64,000 nt of DNA from Oncomelania hupensis (GCA_036898135.1 CM072511.1:72822293-72886292), one strand, 5' to 3'. Positions 1 through 11,866 are shown, numbered from the stretch's first letter. Notes: a model not told the origin generated them from the sequence alone. A program made the numbers and translations.

Positions 1-500
1 TCACACAAACAGTATGATCCCTCTCTCAACATCTTAAATCACTTATACACGCTCCATCCATTTTAAAAACATCTCGCTCATCCCTCAAAAAATTAGTATT
101 TATTCCCTCATAAAAGCACATCCACTCCTTGGTGACCACGGTACAAATTATAGCATACGCTACCCGTACGGAATAACTCGTATTTTTTCGTGGATGCATT
201 GGCAATTTAAAAAAAGCGCTACGGTTGTTTCGGGTCCGGAAATACATAAAAACAACATTTGGAAAAAATATTGAACTCGTTGGCCTGTGGTAATGCACCG
301 CGTGACCTTTTTCCGAAGACAGCCTAACCCGGTTTAATGCCGCAATGCGCAGTCGCAGTAGAGACACGTGGCATCGAAGTTTCCGGTAGAGACACCGAAG
401 TTTGCCGAAACAGTTTTTGCACAGTCGCAGTGAAGATCGGTGCTCGTGAGACAGAATTCAAAACATGGCGTCTATACGAATGGCTAAGCAAAGTGTTGGG
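1..500. other. AT-rich stretch, no gene seen
   Basis: No ORF here resembles a known family and I saw no repeat shared with the rest of the window. The short reading frames have no recognisable motif. Confidence 0.4.
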
Positions 501-504
501 AATC

Positions 505-756
505 TGAATCTTCAAAGAAACCGCGCAAGGGGCAGACATTTCTTGCCTCGTATTCGGAAAAGTGTCCTTTCGTTATTCGCGGCAGCACTGACTTAAAAGT
601 ACGATTGGTGCCAACCAGTTTGGCATCTCCGCCGGTGATATGAACGACATCAAGCGGCACGCGGAAGGCCCACAGCATATCAAGAATTACGAGGCTTTGG
701 AGAAGAAAAAGAAAATTGTGGCAGCAAATCAATCTATCACTGGATTCTTCGCATAA
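505..756 (+). pseudogene. BED/hAT-type zinc-finger relic
   Basis: Read on the plus strand across at least one frameshift, this stretch gives a run like KPRKGQTFLASYSEK followed, in another frame, by FGISAGDMNDIKRHAEGPQH and a basic tail ending ITGFFA before a stop at 754-756. The pattern of a small aromatic core, MNDIKRH and a second H resembles the N-terminal BED-like zinc finger of hAT transposases and related domesticated proteins, which binds DNA. The upstream cysteine pair is blurred by the frameshift. No transposase core follows. I infer an old transposon relic; an exon of a host BED protein is the alternative. Confidence 0.35.
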
Positions 757-859
757 TATCAAAAAGGATGAGTGCAAAAGCAATAGGTAGTAAAAGGAAA
801 TACGGAAATCGTAATAGTACTACTTACATTTGAAAAATCTAATACGGAAACTTCATATT

Positions 860-1060
860 GAGGGTAGGCATGCGCTGATTGCGCTCCGTTTTGTGGGGCG
901 TTAGAGGGTGCGCCAAAAGGCAGCAGATGGGCGCTTTGTGTGGCTTGAGTTACACCCTGTGTGGACAGTGCGTTGAGCAGCCCTTGAGCTGGTAAAGCGC
1001 TTTATAATAACAATTATAAGAACAGTATAATAACAATTATAATAAAAATAACTATTAATA
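860..1060 (+). repeat. SINE 3' half (AGCGC-tail family)
   Basis: The stretch from GCGCCAAAAGGCAGCAG through TTGAGCAGCCCTTGAGCTGG to AAAGCGCTTTATAATAAC matches the 3' half of the tRNA-headed SINE at 5301-5655 and the minus-strand piece at 11230-11400. The tRNA-like head is missing, so this is a 5'-truncated or decayed copy. It runs into an AT-rich tail. Confidence 0.6.
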
Positions 1061-1370
1061 CAGAAATTACAGATATTGTAATGTTGTTATCGTAGCAGAA
1101 TCCTACAAAATTTCGACGGAAGAATTTATCTGTTTTCAATTATATGGTCATATTACATATACATACGCAAGCGGATTATCTAGCATAATTTTACTGAGTA
1201 GTTTACTATAAAGTGAGCTCGAAACACTCGTATTTTGCATTGTATTTTGAGCATTGTACAATATCTTTATAAATAGAAAATAAGTTCTAACTACCGTTTT
1301 GGGAAAAAGGAAACAAAATGATCAAGTGGATTAACAATAGAAGATTTTTAAAGAATAATATTCACGATTA

Positions 1371-1372
1371 TG

Positions 1373-1447
<75 letters not shown>
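1371..1447. repeat. (TAA)n microsatellite
   Basis: About 75 bases of nearly pure AAT/TAA trinucleotide. The flanks on both sides, roughly 1060-1800, are AT-rich with no gene seen. Confidence 0.95.
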
Positions 1448-1824
1448 TCAATTAAATTCAGAGGTCTAGCCAACATAGTAGTTAAATAATAATTTTATGT
1501 TTACACTGATGAGATACACATGTATGTTCATTATTACATGCATGCGTTAGTCTCTGTGGCGTTAGATATATCATACAAAAATTTCAGAAATGAATAAACG
1601 GCGATCGAAGATCATCAGACGAGTGAAGACTTAAACATTTTGCGTCTAGTCTTCCTGCCGTGTTTGTGTCAGCAGTTATTGAATGAATAGTCTGGACAAT
1701 TTTGTCTCAAGTGTTATATTTATTCATGACAGTGTGCTTACAGCTTCTTGTATAGTACTAGAAATAGCCACGTCTCGAGAAGGCGGCACAACATCGAAGA
1801 TCAAACTTCCCCGATTTGTTTGTA

Positions 1825-2030
1825 TTTCCAGACTAACTTTGAAATAGTCGGGAATCAGAAGAACCAAAAATGTCGGTCTGTCCGTCGGTCCGTTGAAATC
1901 CATATCTCAAGAACCACTTAACGGATTTTGACCAAACTTCCTAGGAGCATCACCAAAATACTTATTTTAGTGGCTATTTATGCGACTGCATGGAAATGCA
2001 TTTAAATTGCTTGCCATCTTGTTTAAAACG
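1825..2030 (+). repeat. Family X interspersed repeat, copy 1
   Basis: Carries the family X signatures: TATTTCCAGACT, AGTCGGGAATCAGAA, GTCGGTCCGTTG, then ATCTCAAGAACCACTTAACG and TTTTGACCAAACTTC, ending in GCTTGCCATCTTGTTT. Similar blocks recur about a dozen times in the window. It has no ORF and its class is unknown. Confidence 0.65.
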
Positions 2031-2195
2031 TATTTCTGTTAATATACTTCGTGTCAAGTCTACAAGTTGGGGTTTTCCGACTATGATTTCATACGCGTGT
2101 TTTTATAAAAACAAAGCCAAACAACACAAAATGCAAGACAACACAAATCGAAAGCAACACTGATAACAAAATAATGCCTTCTTTTTTTTTCTTTA

Positions 2196-3060
2196 TGTAT
2201 TTCCAGACTTGTCCGGAAATGCTTTGAACTAGTCGGGGGGAATCAGGACGAGCCAAATGTCGGTCGATCCGTTGGACGCCAAATCTCAAGAACCACTGAA
2301 CGAATTTTGACCAAACTTCATAGAAATATTACCTAGGTTAATGGCCTGGCTCCGTTGCCATCATGTTAGCTCTACCGCTAAGGTCTTGATAGTTATTTTG
2401 CTGCTAAACACGTTTTGGTCAGTATCTCAAACACGGCTGTTTATGGCGAGTTTTGGTATACAGATACTCCAAATCATGGGCCATTCTTCAACAGCAGTCC
2501 GGTTGTCGGTCATTCGGTGGGTCGGTCGGTGCGTCGCTGCGAATTTATTTTTTGGGGGTTAGAAACACACTTTTTGCCGCCTCTAGAATAACTTTACCGA
2601 AATTAATCATGTTTACTCTGCAGATGCATGAACTACTAAGCATGTCAGATCATTGTTATTTGTATTTTCTAAAAGGTCAAGATCATTTTGCTGTACCATT
2701 GTCTAAATGTTTTGTGATGTACCATTGTCTAAATGTTTTGTGATGTACCATTGTCTAAATATTTTGTGATGTACCATTGTCTAAACGTTTTGTGATACAT
2801 GTACCATTGTCTAAACACGTTTTGCGTTTTATCAAAAAATTAGCTCAGCCGATTTTGACAATAATTGTTTCCTTGCAGATAGTTCAGATAGTGGCTTATC
2901 ATTCAATGTTTTTCGTTTGCTTCTTTAGGATAAAGCCGTCGCAACACCGCCAAGATATTTTACACGTTAGAAAATGGGTAGTTTTCGACGATGTATATGA
3001 TGAGTAAAAATACATGTAAATGGATTGAATCTTGTTCTTTGTTGTTGTTTTTTGGGTTTT
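2196..3060 (+). repeat. Family X interspersed repeat, long copy 2
   Basis: The longest family X copy. It starts at TTTCCAGACTTGTCCGG, contains the motif ATCTCAAGAACCACTGAACG near 2285, a second related motif near 2420 (AGTATCTCAAACACGGC), and a third near 2830 (ATCAAAAAATTAGCTCAGCC). It ends after AAAGCCGTCGCAACACCGCC. The three related motifs are spaced by roughly 140 and 400 bases, and an internal 26-bp tandem array is listed separately. Confidence 0.65.
2693..2826 (+). repeat. 26-bp tandem repeat, five units
   Basis: Four head-to-tail units of 26 bp, each starting GTACCATTGTCTAAA and ending TTTTGTGAT, begin at 2693, 2719, 2745 and 2771. A fifth, diverged unit starts at 2801 after a 4-base insertion. 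The units differ by single bases. There are no spacers, so this is not CRISPR-like; it is a local expansion inside a family X copy. Confidence 0.9.
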
Positions 3061-3690
3061 TGTGTGTGGTTTAATTTTTTTTTTTTTACTGTCGCCATTT
3101 TTGCACCGAGTGGATCTTATTGTAAACGGCTGTGGCAAACTGACTGACCATATCAATAACAAATTATTTCAAATTCTTCACGATTTGTCAGCTTCTTTGC
3201 CTAACTTTGCATCCACTCGCAAAGAAGAAACAGTTATAGCCACAGTATATAAAGCCACTACAACACAATTGTATGCGCGTCGTTCCGTGAAGATTGATTA
3301 CTCTGTTTGCTCTGTTGCTGAAAGGAAATGAACAGGGGTGTTCATCAAATAGTCGGATCATTTCACTTTTTCCCCATTCACATCAAAGAGACTACTAAGA
3401 AGATACTATTTCCTGTCAGACACCAACGACGCTTCTTGCAGTTTGTAATTGTACTGATGACATTCACATCTTCCACTACTGGAATAAAGAATGGTTGTCT
3501 TATCTTGCAGTTCGTGCTGGGAGCTGAAGTGTTATGGCGAAAGGAAACTTATTATGAAGTATGATTTAATTATACAGCAACACATTGCAATGATAAACAT
3601 GACCAAAGTAATCACGAAGAATAAGAACAATAATTCTTAATTAATTCGTTTACGATGAAAATACAACTCTTTAATTTATTCTGTAAAACT
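3061..3690. other. Intergenic, no gene seen
   Basis: Short ORFs here have no family resemblance and no splice-supported structure that I could see. The composition is AT-rich with T-runs. Confidence 0.4.
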
Positions 3691-3699
3691 CTGTTCATT

Positions 3700-3925
3700 A
3701 TATTCCTCGAGTTTCTCGATATAACAAGATATCCATATATTCGATTTCCACGAGTGTCTTATATTGTCATTGGCCAAGCAGTGTGACTAAAACTGATATC
3801 GCATGATAACTGACCAATCACAAATGACGATGTTTCTAGCAAGCTGTGCATGTGAAATATATATAAGTCGTAAGAATACAGGACCTACCCATTTACGAAT
3901 CGAAGTCTCCTATACCTTTTCTGCA
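3700..3925 (+). repeat. Family Y repeat, copy A (promoter-like)
   Basis: Colinear with 45010-45205: shared blocks include CCACGAGTGTCTTA, TAAAACTG, CATG(A/G)TAA(C/T)TGACCAATCAC, GACGATGTTTCT and GTCGTAAGAATACAGG. A CCAAT box (GACCAATCAC) about 40-50 bases before a TATA-like ATATATATAAG gives it the look of an RNA polymerase II promoter, perhaps of an old mobile element. Confidence 0.6.
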
Positions 3926-5300
3926 AAGATGTTGCTAGAAATTTTAGCATTATGACCTTTGGACGATTCAGTCACAAACCTTTAGGACATTTTGAAAATA
4001 TTTCGGCCATCATTTTGAATTACAAAAATGTTGCAACTAATAACACACACAGAACACTGACGAAAAAAGTTTCATTTACATTTATTAACACAAAACAATA
4101 TAAAACTTGATTAAATGACTAGAATGGATGATTAAAAAACTCTTCAACTGAACTGTGAACTTAGGTGAATCCCTGATGCAAACACATTTAAAAAAAAAAA
4201 ATTAAACGTACTGGCATGAGTGATATGACTAGTCATGTTCCTCAATCTCTGAAAACAGGCATCTAGGTTTACACTTTAAATCTTTCTGAGTTTAGCCTTC
4301 TCCCACACAGACAGTGATTTGTAGGGGACAATGCTTCCCTGATGCACTTGACTCTCAAGAGCATGTCCTGTTATTCAGATGTTTTCATATAAGTTTCGGC
4401 TTCTTTTTCGGCGGCATTTCGAAAACGAGAAGTGTTATTGCCGGAAGCACGCCGTTCGCAACAAGGGGAGTTACTCTAACTCTCTCTGCTGGTACATGAT
4501 TGTGTCGCCTGCTTGGCGCTTCCGATACGCGATGTTCAACAATAACTCATAACACCTTTATTTATCCGATAGGAAATTAATATGGCCAGAAGCAATAACA
4601 ACGAAACAGACATGAGACCAGCAAACAAAAAAACGGACAAAGGGTGGCTGATTGAAATGTAAAACTTTAGGACAGTGGGCCGGTCAGAACTTGACTCTTT
4701 CGGACATTTTGGAATTTTATTGGTGAATGGCCGATTTGCCGACGAAAACGAGATAGCTGAAAACGGTCTTCTTTTTTTCTTAGCGCGCTAAAACAGCAAG
4801 GTTTTATTCCCAAACCGTCACTGATAGGTCTGTTCCTTAAATAGGCATATTCCTTGCTCGTTAGAGTTACCTCTCTTGGTATGTAGAACAAATTTGGCGA
4901 CTCGGCAATATTCTACCTTGTGCAAAAGATGCCGACAGTAAAGCTTTGTGCATGGGGAACAGGCTAAATTGATTCCAGATATCCTGGAGGATGTACAGGG
5001 ATAAAGAGCGTGAAAACCATCAAGGAATGTGACTGTCTGTCTGTTTGTCTTTTTTTTTATTTTAAATATATATATATACACAGGATTAGTAACATCTTAC
5101 TCCCGATGCACTGAGACCGAAGGTAAAGTGCATCATACCATTACACTGAGCCTATTGCTGCTTTATGAAGCCAGCTCCAAGCATGCACGTTCAAGTTATT
5201 CGCACGAACAACAAAACAGTACAGCAGACAATAAGTCACTGCCAGAGTGAACGATTGCTGGTCGTGCAGCTTTCATTCGGATGCAATACTCCACTGGAAA
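3926..5300. other. Intergenic with a family Y fragment at 4755-4815
   Basis: No gene was recognised. The block around 4755-4815 (AACGGTCTTCTT, then GCTAAAACAGCAAGG) matches 45215-45285, so it belongs to family Y copy A, separated from 3700-3925 by about 830 bases that the other copy lacks. An AT dinucleotide run lies near 5065-5080. Confidence 0.45.
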
Positions 5301-5655
5301 ATGGGTCGGGATAACTCAGTTGACAGAGCGGCAAGTAACCTTTGTTACAGAGGTTACGCGTTCGATTCCCGGTGGAATCGGACATAAACATATGCTGTGA
5401 GCACTGGCCATCTTACTGTTGCTATTAGTCTGATGGTTGTTTCAGTGTATAGTTTACATTTGTATATAGTGTATAGTTTTCCCTTCTCTCTCTTCCCTCA
5501 TCCCCGATCGCCTAGGATTGTGCTCAGTCGTCGGAGCGTCACAATGTGCGCCCTAGGCAGCAAAAGGGCGGCTTAAGGTAGATCCTGTATCAATCAGCGC
5601 CTTGAGCAGTCCTTGAGCTGAAAAAGCGCTATATAAGAATGACAATACAATAAAA
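5301..5655 (+). mobile_element. tRNA-headed SINE (AGCGC-tail family)
   Basis: The head looks like a tRNA gene: a box A-like TAACTCAGTTGACAGAG at 5312-5328 and a box B-like GCGTTCGATTCC at 5358-5369, where RNA polymerase III factors would bind. The body ends in CCTTGAGCAGTCCTTGAGC and AAAAGCGCTATATAAG, then an A-rich tail. The 3' part recurs at 860-1060 and 11230-11400. The AGCGC...TATAA tail also appears in the LINE fragment at 8712-9115, the usual sign of a SINE copied by a partner LINE. The target duplication is unclear. Confidence 0.75.
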
Positions 5656-5889
5656 TACATCGGAATACCTCAAAACGATCGCTGATAAGCATCATATTTG
5701 CAAGACGGGAAGTTAGTTCATAGATAAACCGGTTTCGCTCTTTGGAAGTCAATCCGAGACGATTCTGGTCGGGGCCGAAGAGGGTTCTCGAGAAAATTAA
5801 GCAATTTTGCACGTTCGACTCGCGTACCAGCCTATGCGCTCACCAGTTCAAACTGCTTGCTCTCAGTCTAGAGAAGTAACTCACTTGTT
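5656..5889. other. Spacer, no gene seen
   Basis: Between the SINE and the next family Y block. No ORF is supported. Confidence 0.3.
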
Positions 5890-6040
5890 TATGGTTTAAG
5901 CCAATTTAAGAACAATGTCTGTTGGCAAATACTACAGCAACAATGATCTCAATGAATGAAGGAAGTCAAAGAGTAAATGGACCGACTGAATCAGCGAATG
6001 AAACTGTCATTGTTTTTTATTGACTGCTAAAGCTAGAGTT
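5890..6040 (+). repeat. Family Y repeat, copy A, distal block
   Basis: CAACAATGATCTCAATGAA, AAAGAGTAAATGGACCG and GAATCAGCGAATGAAACTG match 45305-45385. Here the sequence runs on uninterrupted (TTTTTTATTGACTGC), whereas at 45391 the second Gmr1-order element begins, so this shows the uninterrupted site. Confidence 0.6.
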
Positions 6041-6381
6041 GATTGAAGAGAAGTTTGGTTGAAGGTGTCACGTTCAGATGTTTAATTTTTCTTTACTCTG
6101 TGTATGTGTGTTGTTGGTTGGGAGGATTGCGCGCGTGCGTTCTTGTTTGTATACGTGCTGAATAAATGTGAAGAATATCTTCTGATTTTTGGATTATTTT
6201 TGGTTTGCGCATTTGAATGACATTATTGGAAAGTAATGTGGAAAGTGGTCGTTTAAACACATCTTTCTCTTCTGGTTTAATTTCGATTCCTCTTTTTATT
6301 GCCAATTGAAAAAATCGATTCATAAATGTTATTCGCATCTTAGACGTGGAATGTTACAAAATTGTCAAATCTCGATCGGAC

Positions 6382-6966
6382 ACCCCCTGTGGGGGTGCCG
6401 GGGGTTTCAGTATAAATAGTAGGCCTATCCCCACTTTCTGGAAATGTAATGCTTTAAATTCCCACTGTCGCTGTCTTTCTTAATTGTTCTTTTTAATTCC
6501 TACTCTGTTCTATCAATCTACTATACTATATTCTTCTTCTCTTGACCAGTCCCCTACCTTTTTCTTGAAAACTCTTCCGGGACAAAATTCCTCATTTGTG
6601 TGTGATGTCTGTTGTATCAGCTTGGGAATACTGGACGCTTTCTGCCAATGGTCACTAAAGCTTCCTATGATATTATTATTTAGCAATGTAGGAATTATAT
6701 ATGTAAGTGTTTTGTTGATATTTTATAATGATTGTATTTTATTTAGTTTTTGTGAACGGGGGTTCGATAAATTAGAGTATAGCCTCAGCGTCCCTTGCGT
6801 TGGATGCCTTTATTGTAAAGTGACCGGCTGATGGAATGCCTTCTGGGGTTGTTTCAGCAGATCTTTTATGTGGATCAGGTGTGAGTCCTCTTTCAGCCAA
6901 GTTGTGGTCTTGATTTTGTGGTCCTGATTCGGCTCTTTGCAGTCCGCTGGACCCTGTAAGCAATGA
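6382..6966 (+). mobile_element. Family T retroposon, copy A
   Basis: One of five long copies of a roughly 585-690 bp element. It begins in a G/C-rich stem (CCCCCTGTGGGGGTGCCGGG), then GTTTCAGTATAAATAG with a TATA box at 6411-6419, and has the conserved internal block AACGGGGGTTCGATAAATTA near 6756 and a 3' block ending GTCCGCTGGACCCTG. The (TGTAA)n tail seen in other copies is absent here. No ORF is conserved among copies. Confidence 0.7.
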
Positions 6967-7049
6967 AAAACCAACTAACTCGACCGGACAATATTGCTCG
7001 TGAACAATTTTGTCATATCCCACCCAAGATGCGAATAACGTATAATAAC

Positions 7050-7135
7050 TTGTTGTTTGTTGTTATAGTGCCTTGTGCATCTCTTGAAATAGAATAGCGC
7101 CTTATAAGAACAATGAATAAATAAAATAAAGAACT
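7050..7135 (+). repeat. SINE/LINE tail fragment
   Basis: TAGCGCCTTATAAGAACAAT followed by an A-rich tail resembles the 3' ends at 5630, 1000 and 8740 (minus). It is too short to classify. Confidence 0.4.
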
Positions 7136-7377
7136 ACAAACAAAACTGATCGAGACCGATGTGCTTGATTTATGTTTGTATTCAAAAGGTTCAGTGCATT
7201 CCTTCTAATACTGATGTTGGTTGCAGGAAAACATCGTAGCTTTATAAATTGACAGCTGAAATACGGTGGTCTATCATGGAGAGGCTTCTAGACAGCTGTC
7301 CTAGCGTTATCGTAGAAACAATCCATATAAACGTCAAAATAATAATGATGTTGATGAGAAAAAATGAAGAAGAAAAT

Positions 7378-7378
<1 letters not shown>

Positions 7379-7437
<59 letters not shown>
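7379..7437. repeat. (GAT)n microsatellite
   Basis: A nearly pure GAT run of about 58 bases. Confidence 0.95.
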
Positions 7438-7438
<1 letters not shown>

Positions 7439-8267
7439 AACATCTTATCTTCCATCACCATCATCATCTGCGTTTTCCCCTTCAGTTTCCTCGTCAGCTA
7501 TATAATCATAAAACTGTGAAAATCAACCAAGAAGACTTTGTTCAGATGTGCGCATTGTGCAGCAACATTAAACATACAACGACTCGGACTCCCGTTAGAC
7601 TATCTTTCCCAGACTTGTGATAATCACATATATCATTTCCCGACATCGCTCTGTAGTATATCGCTGTCCTCTCTGTCTGGCTACGTATGCTATAATTATG
7701 TTTAGTCTTGCTTTTCGTTCACGTCCCCAACTAAAGCATCCTTGTGGTATTTAACAGTAATAGTCAAGTGTTATGCTAAGTGTGCATCTGTGTGTGAGTG
7801 GGTGTGGGTGTGTGTGGGTGGGTTTGGAGGCGCACATGTAAATGTGGGTGCGCGCGCAAATATAAACTTATCTGAAACTGCAATTATAAGTGTGCCTGTG
7901 TATATGTAGGTGTGGGTGTGTGTATGGGTGTGTTGGTAGGTGCGTGTGCACGAGTGTGTGTACCCATTTGCTAGAGTGTGTATGCTGAAATAAAAACGAG
8001 AAGAGCATAATTATGAAAGAATTGATGACGTGTGGCTATGTCTGCAATAAGGTCTGTGTATAATCATGATCAAGCTTCCATACAATGCATGCGGAATATG
8101 AGAATAAAATTTAAGTGTGGGTGTGTCTGTCTTTGAGTGTGTATGTATGCATGCTTGTGTGAGCCTGTGATCTCAAGTGCTAATAAATGTGATCGAATAT
8201 CCACATTTCCCTATCTGTTTGGACAAAACGTGGGAAGTTGAACGTTTTGCACAACTCCTTTACTCTC
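7438..8267. other. Intergenic with degenerate (TG)-rich blocks
   Basis: No gene seen. Degenerate GTGTGGGTG-type tracts lie at about 7785-7850, 7890-7985 and 8115-8165, interrupted by ordinary sequence, and look like decayed TG microsatellites. Confidence 0.6.
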
Positions 8268-8318
8268 CTTTTTCTTCTTCTTCTTCTTCTTCTTCTTCTT
8301 CTTCTTCTTCTTCTTCTT
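8268..8318. repeat. (CTT)n microsatellite
   Basis: About 48 bases of TTC/CTT trinucleotide. The poly-Leu and poly-Arg frames across it are artefacts of the repeat. Confidence 0.95.
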
Positions 8319-8472
8319 GCAACTTCTGAAGTTTCGTCCGTTTCTTGGTCTAGTTCACTTAGACACATCTATTGGTCCATTGGGAATTTCTGTTCTGACC
8401 AAGATGTCCTTAAGACATCAGTTACCTTAAGCCACATGTATCTATATTTACAAATGACTAAAATTGTGACGG

Positions 8473-8477
<5 letters not shown>

Positions 8478-8535
<58 letters not shown>
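8478..8535. repeat. (TG)n microsatellite
   Basis: A pure TG run of about 58 bases. Confidence 0.97.
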
Positions 8536-8536
<1 letters not shown>

Positions 8537-8711
8537 GTATCTTCTAAAATGCTGCAATAATTTTCTTTAAACTTTGCACAAAGACAAATTTCAGTGTCCA
8601 ATTTGTTTAAGCCGTATACCTATTTTGCATAATTTTTTCAAAAATACCTCCTTCAAAGCAATTTTTCCTGCCAAGGCCTTTTCAACACTCGCCATAGCGT
8701 TTTGCCACTCT

Positions 8712-9115
8712 ATTATTATTATTATTATTTATTTATTTATAAGGCGCTTTCCCTCGCAGAGATCAAAGCGCACACATACACCCACACACACCATGTGTAC
8801 TGCACAGACATACACACACAAATAGCAGCAAAAAAAATATAAAAAAAATAAAATAGGTTTAATTGTATGTGGCAGTAAAAAGGTATGTCTTCAACATTTT
8901 CTTAAAGGAGTTATAGGATGTCGCATGGCGTACATCGGCTGGGAGGCTATTCCATATCAATGGTCCTTGGAAAGAAAATGATCTCTCACCACATGATTTG
9001 TTTGTAAATGCTCGAGGTTTTAGTTTCGTGGTGTCATTACTAGAGCGGAGAGATCTTGAAGGTGTGTAGATCTGGAGGAGGTCTGACAGATACTCTAGAA
9101 TCATCTTCTATCAAA
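8712..9115 (-). mobile_element. CR1/jockey-like LINE 3' end, 5'-truncated
   Basis: The minus-strand frame from about 9104 to 8859 reads like the extreme C-terminus of jockey/CR1-type reverse transcriptases: PSRSLRSSNDTTKL, then GERSFSFQGPLIWNSLP, DVRHA and FKKMLKTYLF before the stop. This tail region follows the RT in those families and has no assigned catalytic role. The 3' UTR runs down to AAAGCGCCTTATAAATAAA and a TAA-type tail at 8712-8745. No RT core is present, so this is a dead 5'-truncated copy. The AGCGCCTTATAA end is shared with the SINEs at 5301-5655 and 860-1060. Confidence 0.75.
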
Positions 9116-11229
9116 CCTACCATTCTCAAAAAGATAAAGTTGCTAAATACGAGCAGAAACATTCAAGGAAATACAAATACGATATATATTTGACTGCAAA
9201 TTGCCTTTGAACATATACTTCAGTAACTTTTCGTGTGTCTGTGCTGTATCTTTTAAATGCCGCATCCAGCCACATTTCACACTTTATGTATGTTTGCGAG
9301 TGCGCGTGTGTGTGCGTACGTGTTTGTGTGTGTGTGTAAACGCGCGCATCGGTGCTTGAGTTCTTTGTGTCAAACTTAAACTTACACATGAAAATGGTCT
9401 TTAAGCTAAAGACGATTATAACAACAACGACAACAACACTGAACATGAACATAAAACAGTTACTGCTCTTTGTGTTAAACTGTCACTGTCCATTCATTTT
9501 CGTCCTATAACTCGTTAGGGAGTAAAAATGTCGTACCCTAAAACATTGTAAAACAAAATCAACGTGAACAGTTAAGTTTAGTACATTGTACAAAATCCTT
9601 ATTTGGGGGGTAGGGGTAGTGGAACTATAAAGAGTTTCAGAGCATGTGACGGACACTATTTGAATATCTGTATATTTAAATAAAAGAGATTATTCTGGGG
9701 CCAAAATAACCAAAACATACGTTGATCAATGTCACCCATTAATTCTATATAAACAGAAAATTGCAAAGCAACATGATAGAAAATAAATAAGTAGGAATGG
9801 CAATAGTCCGAGACTATGTGAAACTGGATTAGATAATTTAGACAGTTCAGATCATGGCCAATCATTCCAGTGTTTGTTTTTGCTTCTTTAGGATAAAGAT
9901 GAGTCATAAACCCACCCCCCACCCCCCCCCAAAAAAAAAAAAAATAATGAATGAAGTAATGAACAAATGAAAATGTATTAGGTGCATAAACATTTCCACA
10001 CAAAAAGCATGATCAAAATCGAACCAGCCAATAACCTCTGAAAATGCTTATTTCATGTATGTGAATGTCCGGAAATACATTTGAATGGATTGCCATCTTA
10101 TTTTATTCTCCTTCTTTGCAAAGGTGAAGGTCATATTGCATGAGAATAGCTTGGATGAGCTCTATAACAGACCCCGAACCTCCGTTTACTTATGCGCGTG
10201 TTCTTTCTTCCTTGTTCCAATGTGAAGGCTGCATTGATTTTTTTATTTCGATTTTAGCAATCCAATATGTTTCCTTTTTAAATAATATAACAAAGATTAC
10301 AGTACATTGAGTAGTCTTTTTTTCTTCTTTTTTTTCCCGTACGCTATTTTATGCAATGACGAAGACGTATCCTTGTCCCTAAATAGCTAAAGCGCACTGC
10401 GCTCACCTCAATTTAGATAGTAAAGTGCAAAGTTCCACACTCAAGAAACCCCTACTGGAAAAGAAACTGTTAGAATAACTTATTAAAATCGAAACCAGCA
10501 ATTTTGCTTTGTGGTTTATTTCTTATAACGTTGAACTTAGTCTTTGGGAGGTAAAAAATGTATCAGTGCGGAAGAGTTAAAAGGACAGTACAGCAATCTG
10601 TCATCAGCTACTTCCTGTGTAATTTTCGAAAGCTGTGCCTGCCCTTCCTCAATTATTTATCTTTTAAATCCATGAACCAAGTCGGCTAGAGCTAAGGCTA
10701 GAATCGAACGATGAGTGCTAGGTTAGGGGTGTTGCCATCGTCGCTTTGACGCAAGACTGTCACATGTATACGTGACGGAACATTTCGACGAACCTAGCGT
10801 ACGGAGGAATTCCAAAGTTTCTCCTGACGGGTCAGTGCCACGGACGTTGTGTGAAACCTTTCATTATACAGTTAGCCGCCATTTATGCTAGATTCAAGTT
10901 ACATTACTTTGCATACCTGGCGAATTCGCCCTAGCCAAACGATTGTCCTCCCCAGGACCTATAGTGTTAGGCAACGTTTGACTGATCAAAGCATCGGGAA
11001 AGACAATTAGCCTGCTTTTTGTTTTAAAGGACCCCAAAACCACACAATTCTAAAAATAGCGCCACAGCAAAAGGGTGTGTAGTAGGCACAGTTCTTTTTT
11101 TTAACGAACAAGAAAGAGACGCATAAAATTAAAATCTAAGCGGTCGGTTTGATCAACTATTTGCCCATTATGTCAACCTTTATCACTGTGACAACAATGT
11201 CATTCCCAGAAAATATATTTTATTTATTT
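9116..11229. other. Intergenic with family X scraps
   Basis: No gene recognised. TG/CA-rich decay lies at 9290-9345, and a C-run next to an A-run at 9913-9944. Family X fragments are visible near 9836-9905 (CAGTTCAGATCATGGCC, CTTCTTTAGGATAAAG) and 10065-10110 (GGATTGCCATCTTATTTT). The rest is AT-rich single-copy-looking sequence. Confidence 0.45.
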
Positions 11230-11400
11230 TAATGTTGTTATATAGATCTTGTCCAGCTCAAGAGCTGCTCAAGGCGCTGGATGATAGAGGATCTAATTCA
11301 AGCTGCCCGAGGCGCCCACTTGCCTTAGGCCCGGCGTTTAACGCCCTAGACAATTGAACGCAATTCTGGGTGACCAGGCGTGGTAAAAGTGGGGAGAGGG
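11230..11400 (-). repeat. SINE 3' half (AGCGC-tail family), minus strand
   Basis: The reverse complement reads GGGCGTTAAACGCCGGGCCT, GATCCTCTATCATCCAGCGC, CTTGAGCAGCTCTTGAGCTG and ends ATCTATATAACAAC, matching the 3' half of the SINE at 5301-5655. The tRNA head is not visible. Confidence 0.6.
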
Positions 11401-11591
11401 TGCCTAGTGCATGCTGGGTGTGTTGATGTAACTGGCACTCATATGTCTGAGAGATGAGCGTAAGGAATTTTAAAGTCCGTGCGATGGAGTGTGTGCATGC
11501 GCAGACTAGACCGCCGTTTATACTCCGCATGAGCATCGGAGTCATGTTACCGGTAGTCCAGGCTGTGATACGCACAGCTGAAAACACGGTT

Positions 11592-11822
<231 letters not shown>

Positions 11823-11866
11823 TCTCGCTCTGTTCGCGTGTTGGCCTTCAAATTTTTAGCCTCTGT

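Noticed and set aside
2693..2826. CRISPR-like array
   Set aside because: The units are contiguous with no spacers, and the context is eukaryotic.
9656..10003. 115-codon minus-strand ORF
   Set aside because: It contains a Gly/Phe run from a C/A homopolymer stretch, overlaps a family X scrap and resembles no protein family.
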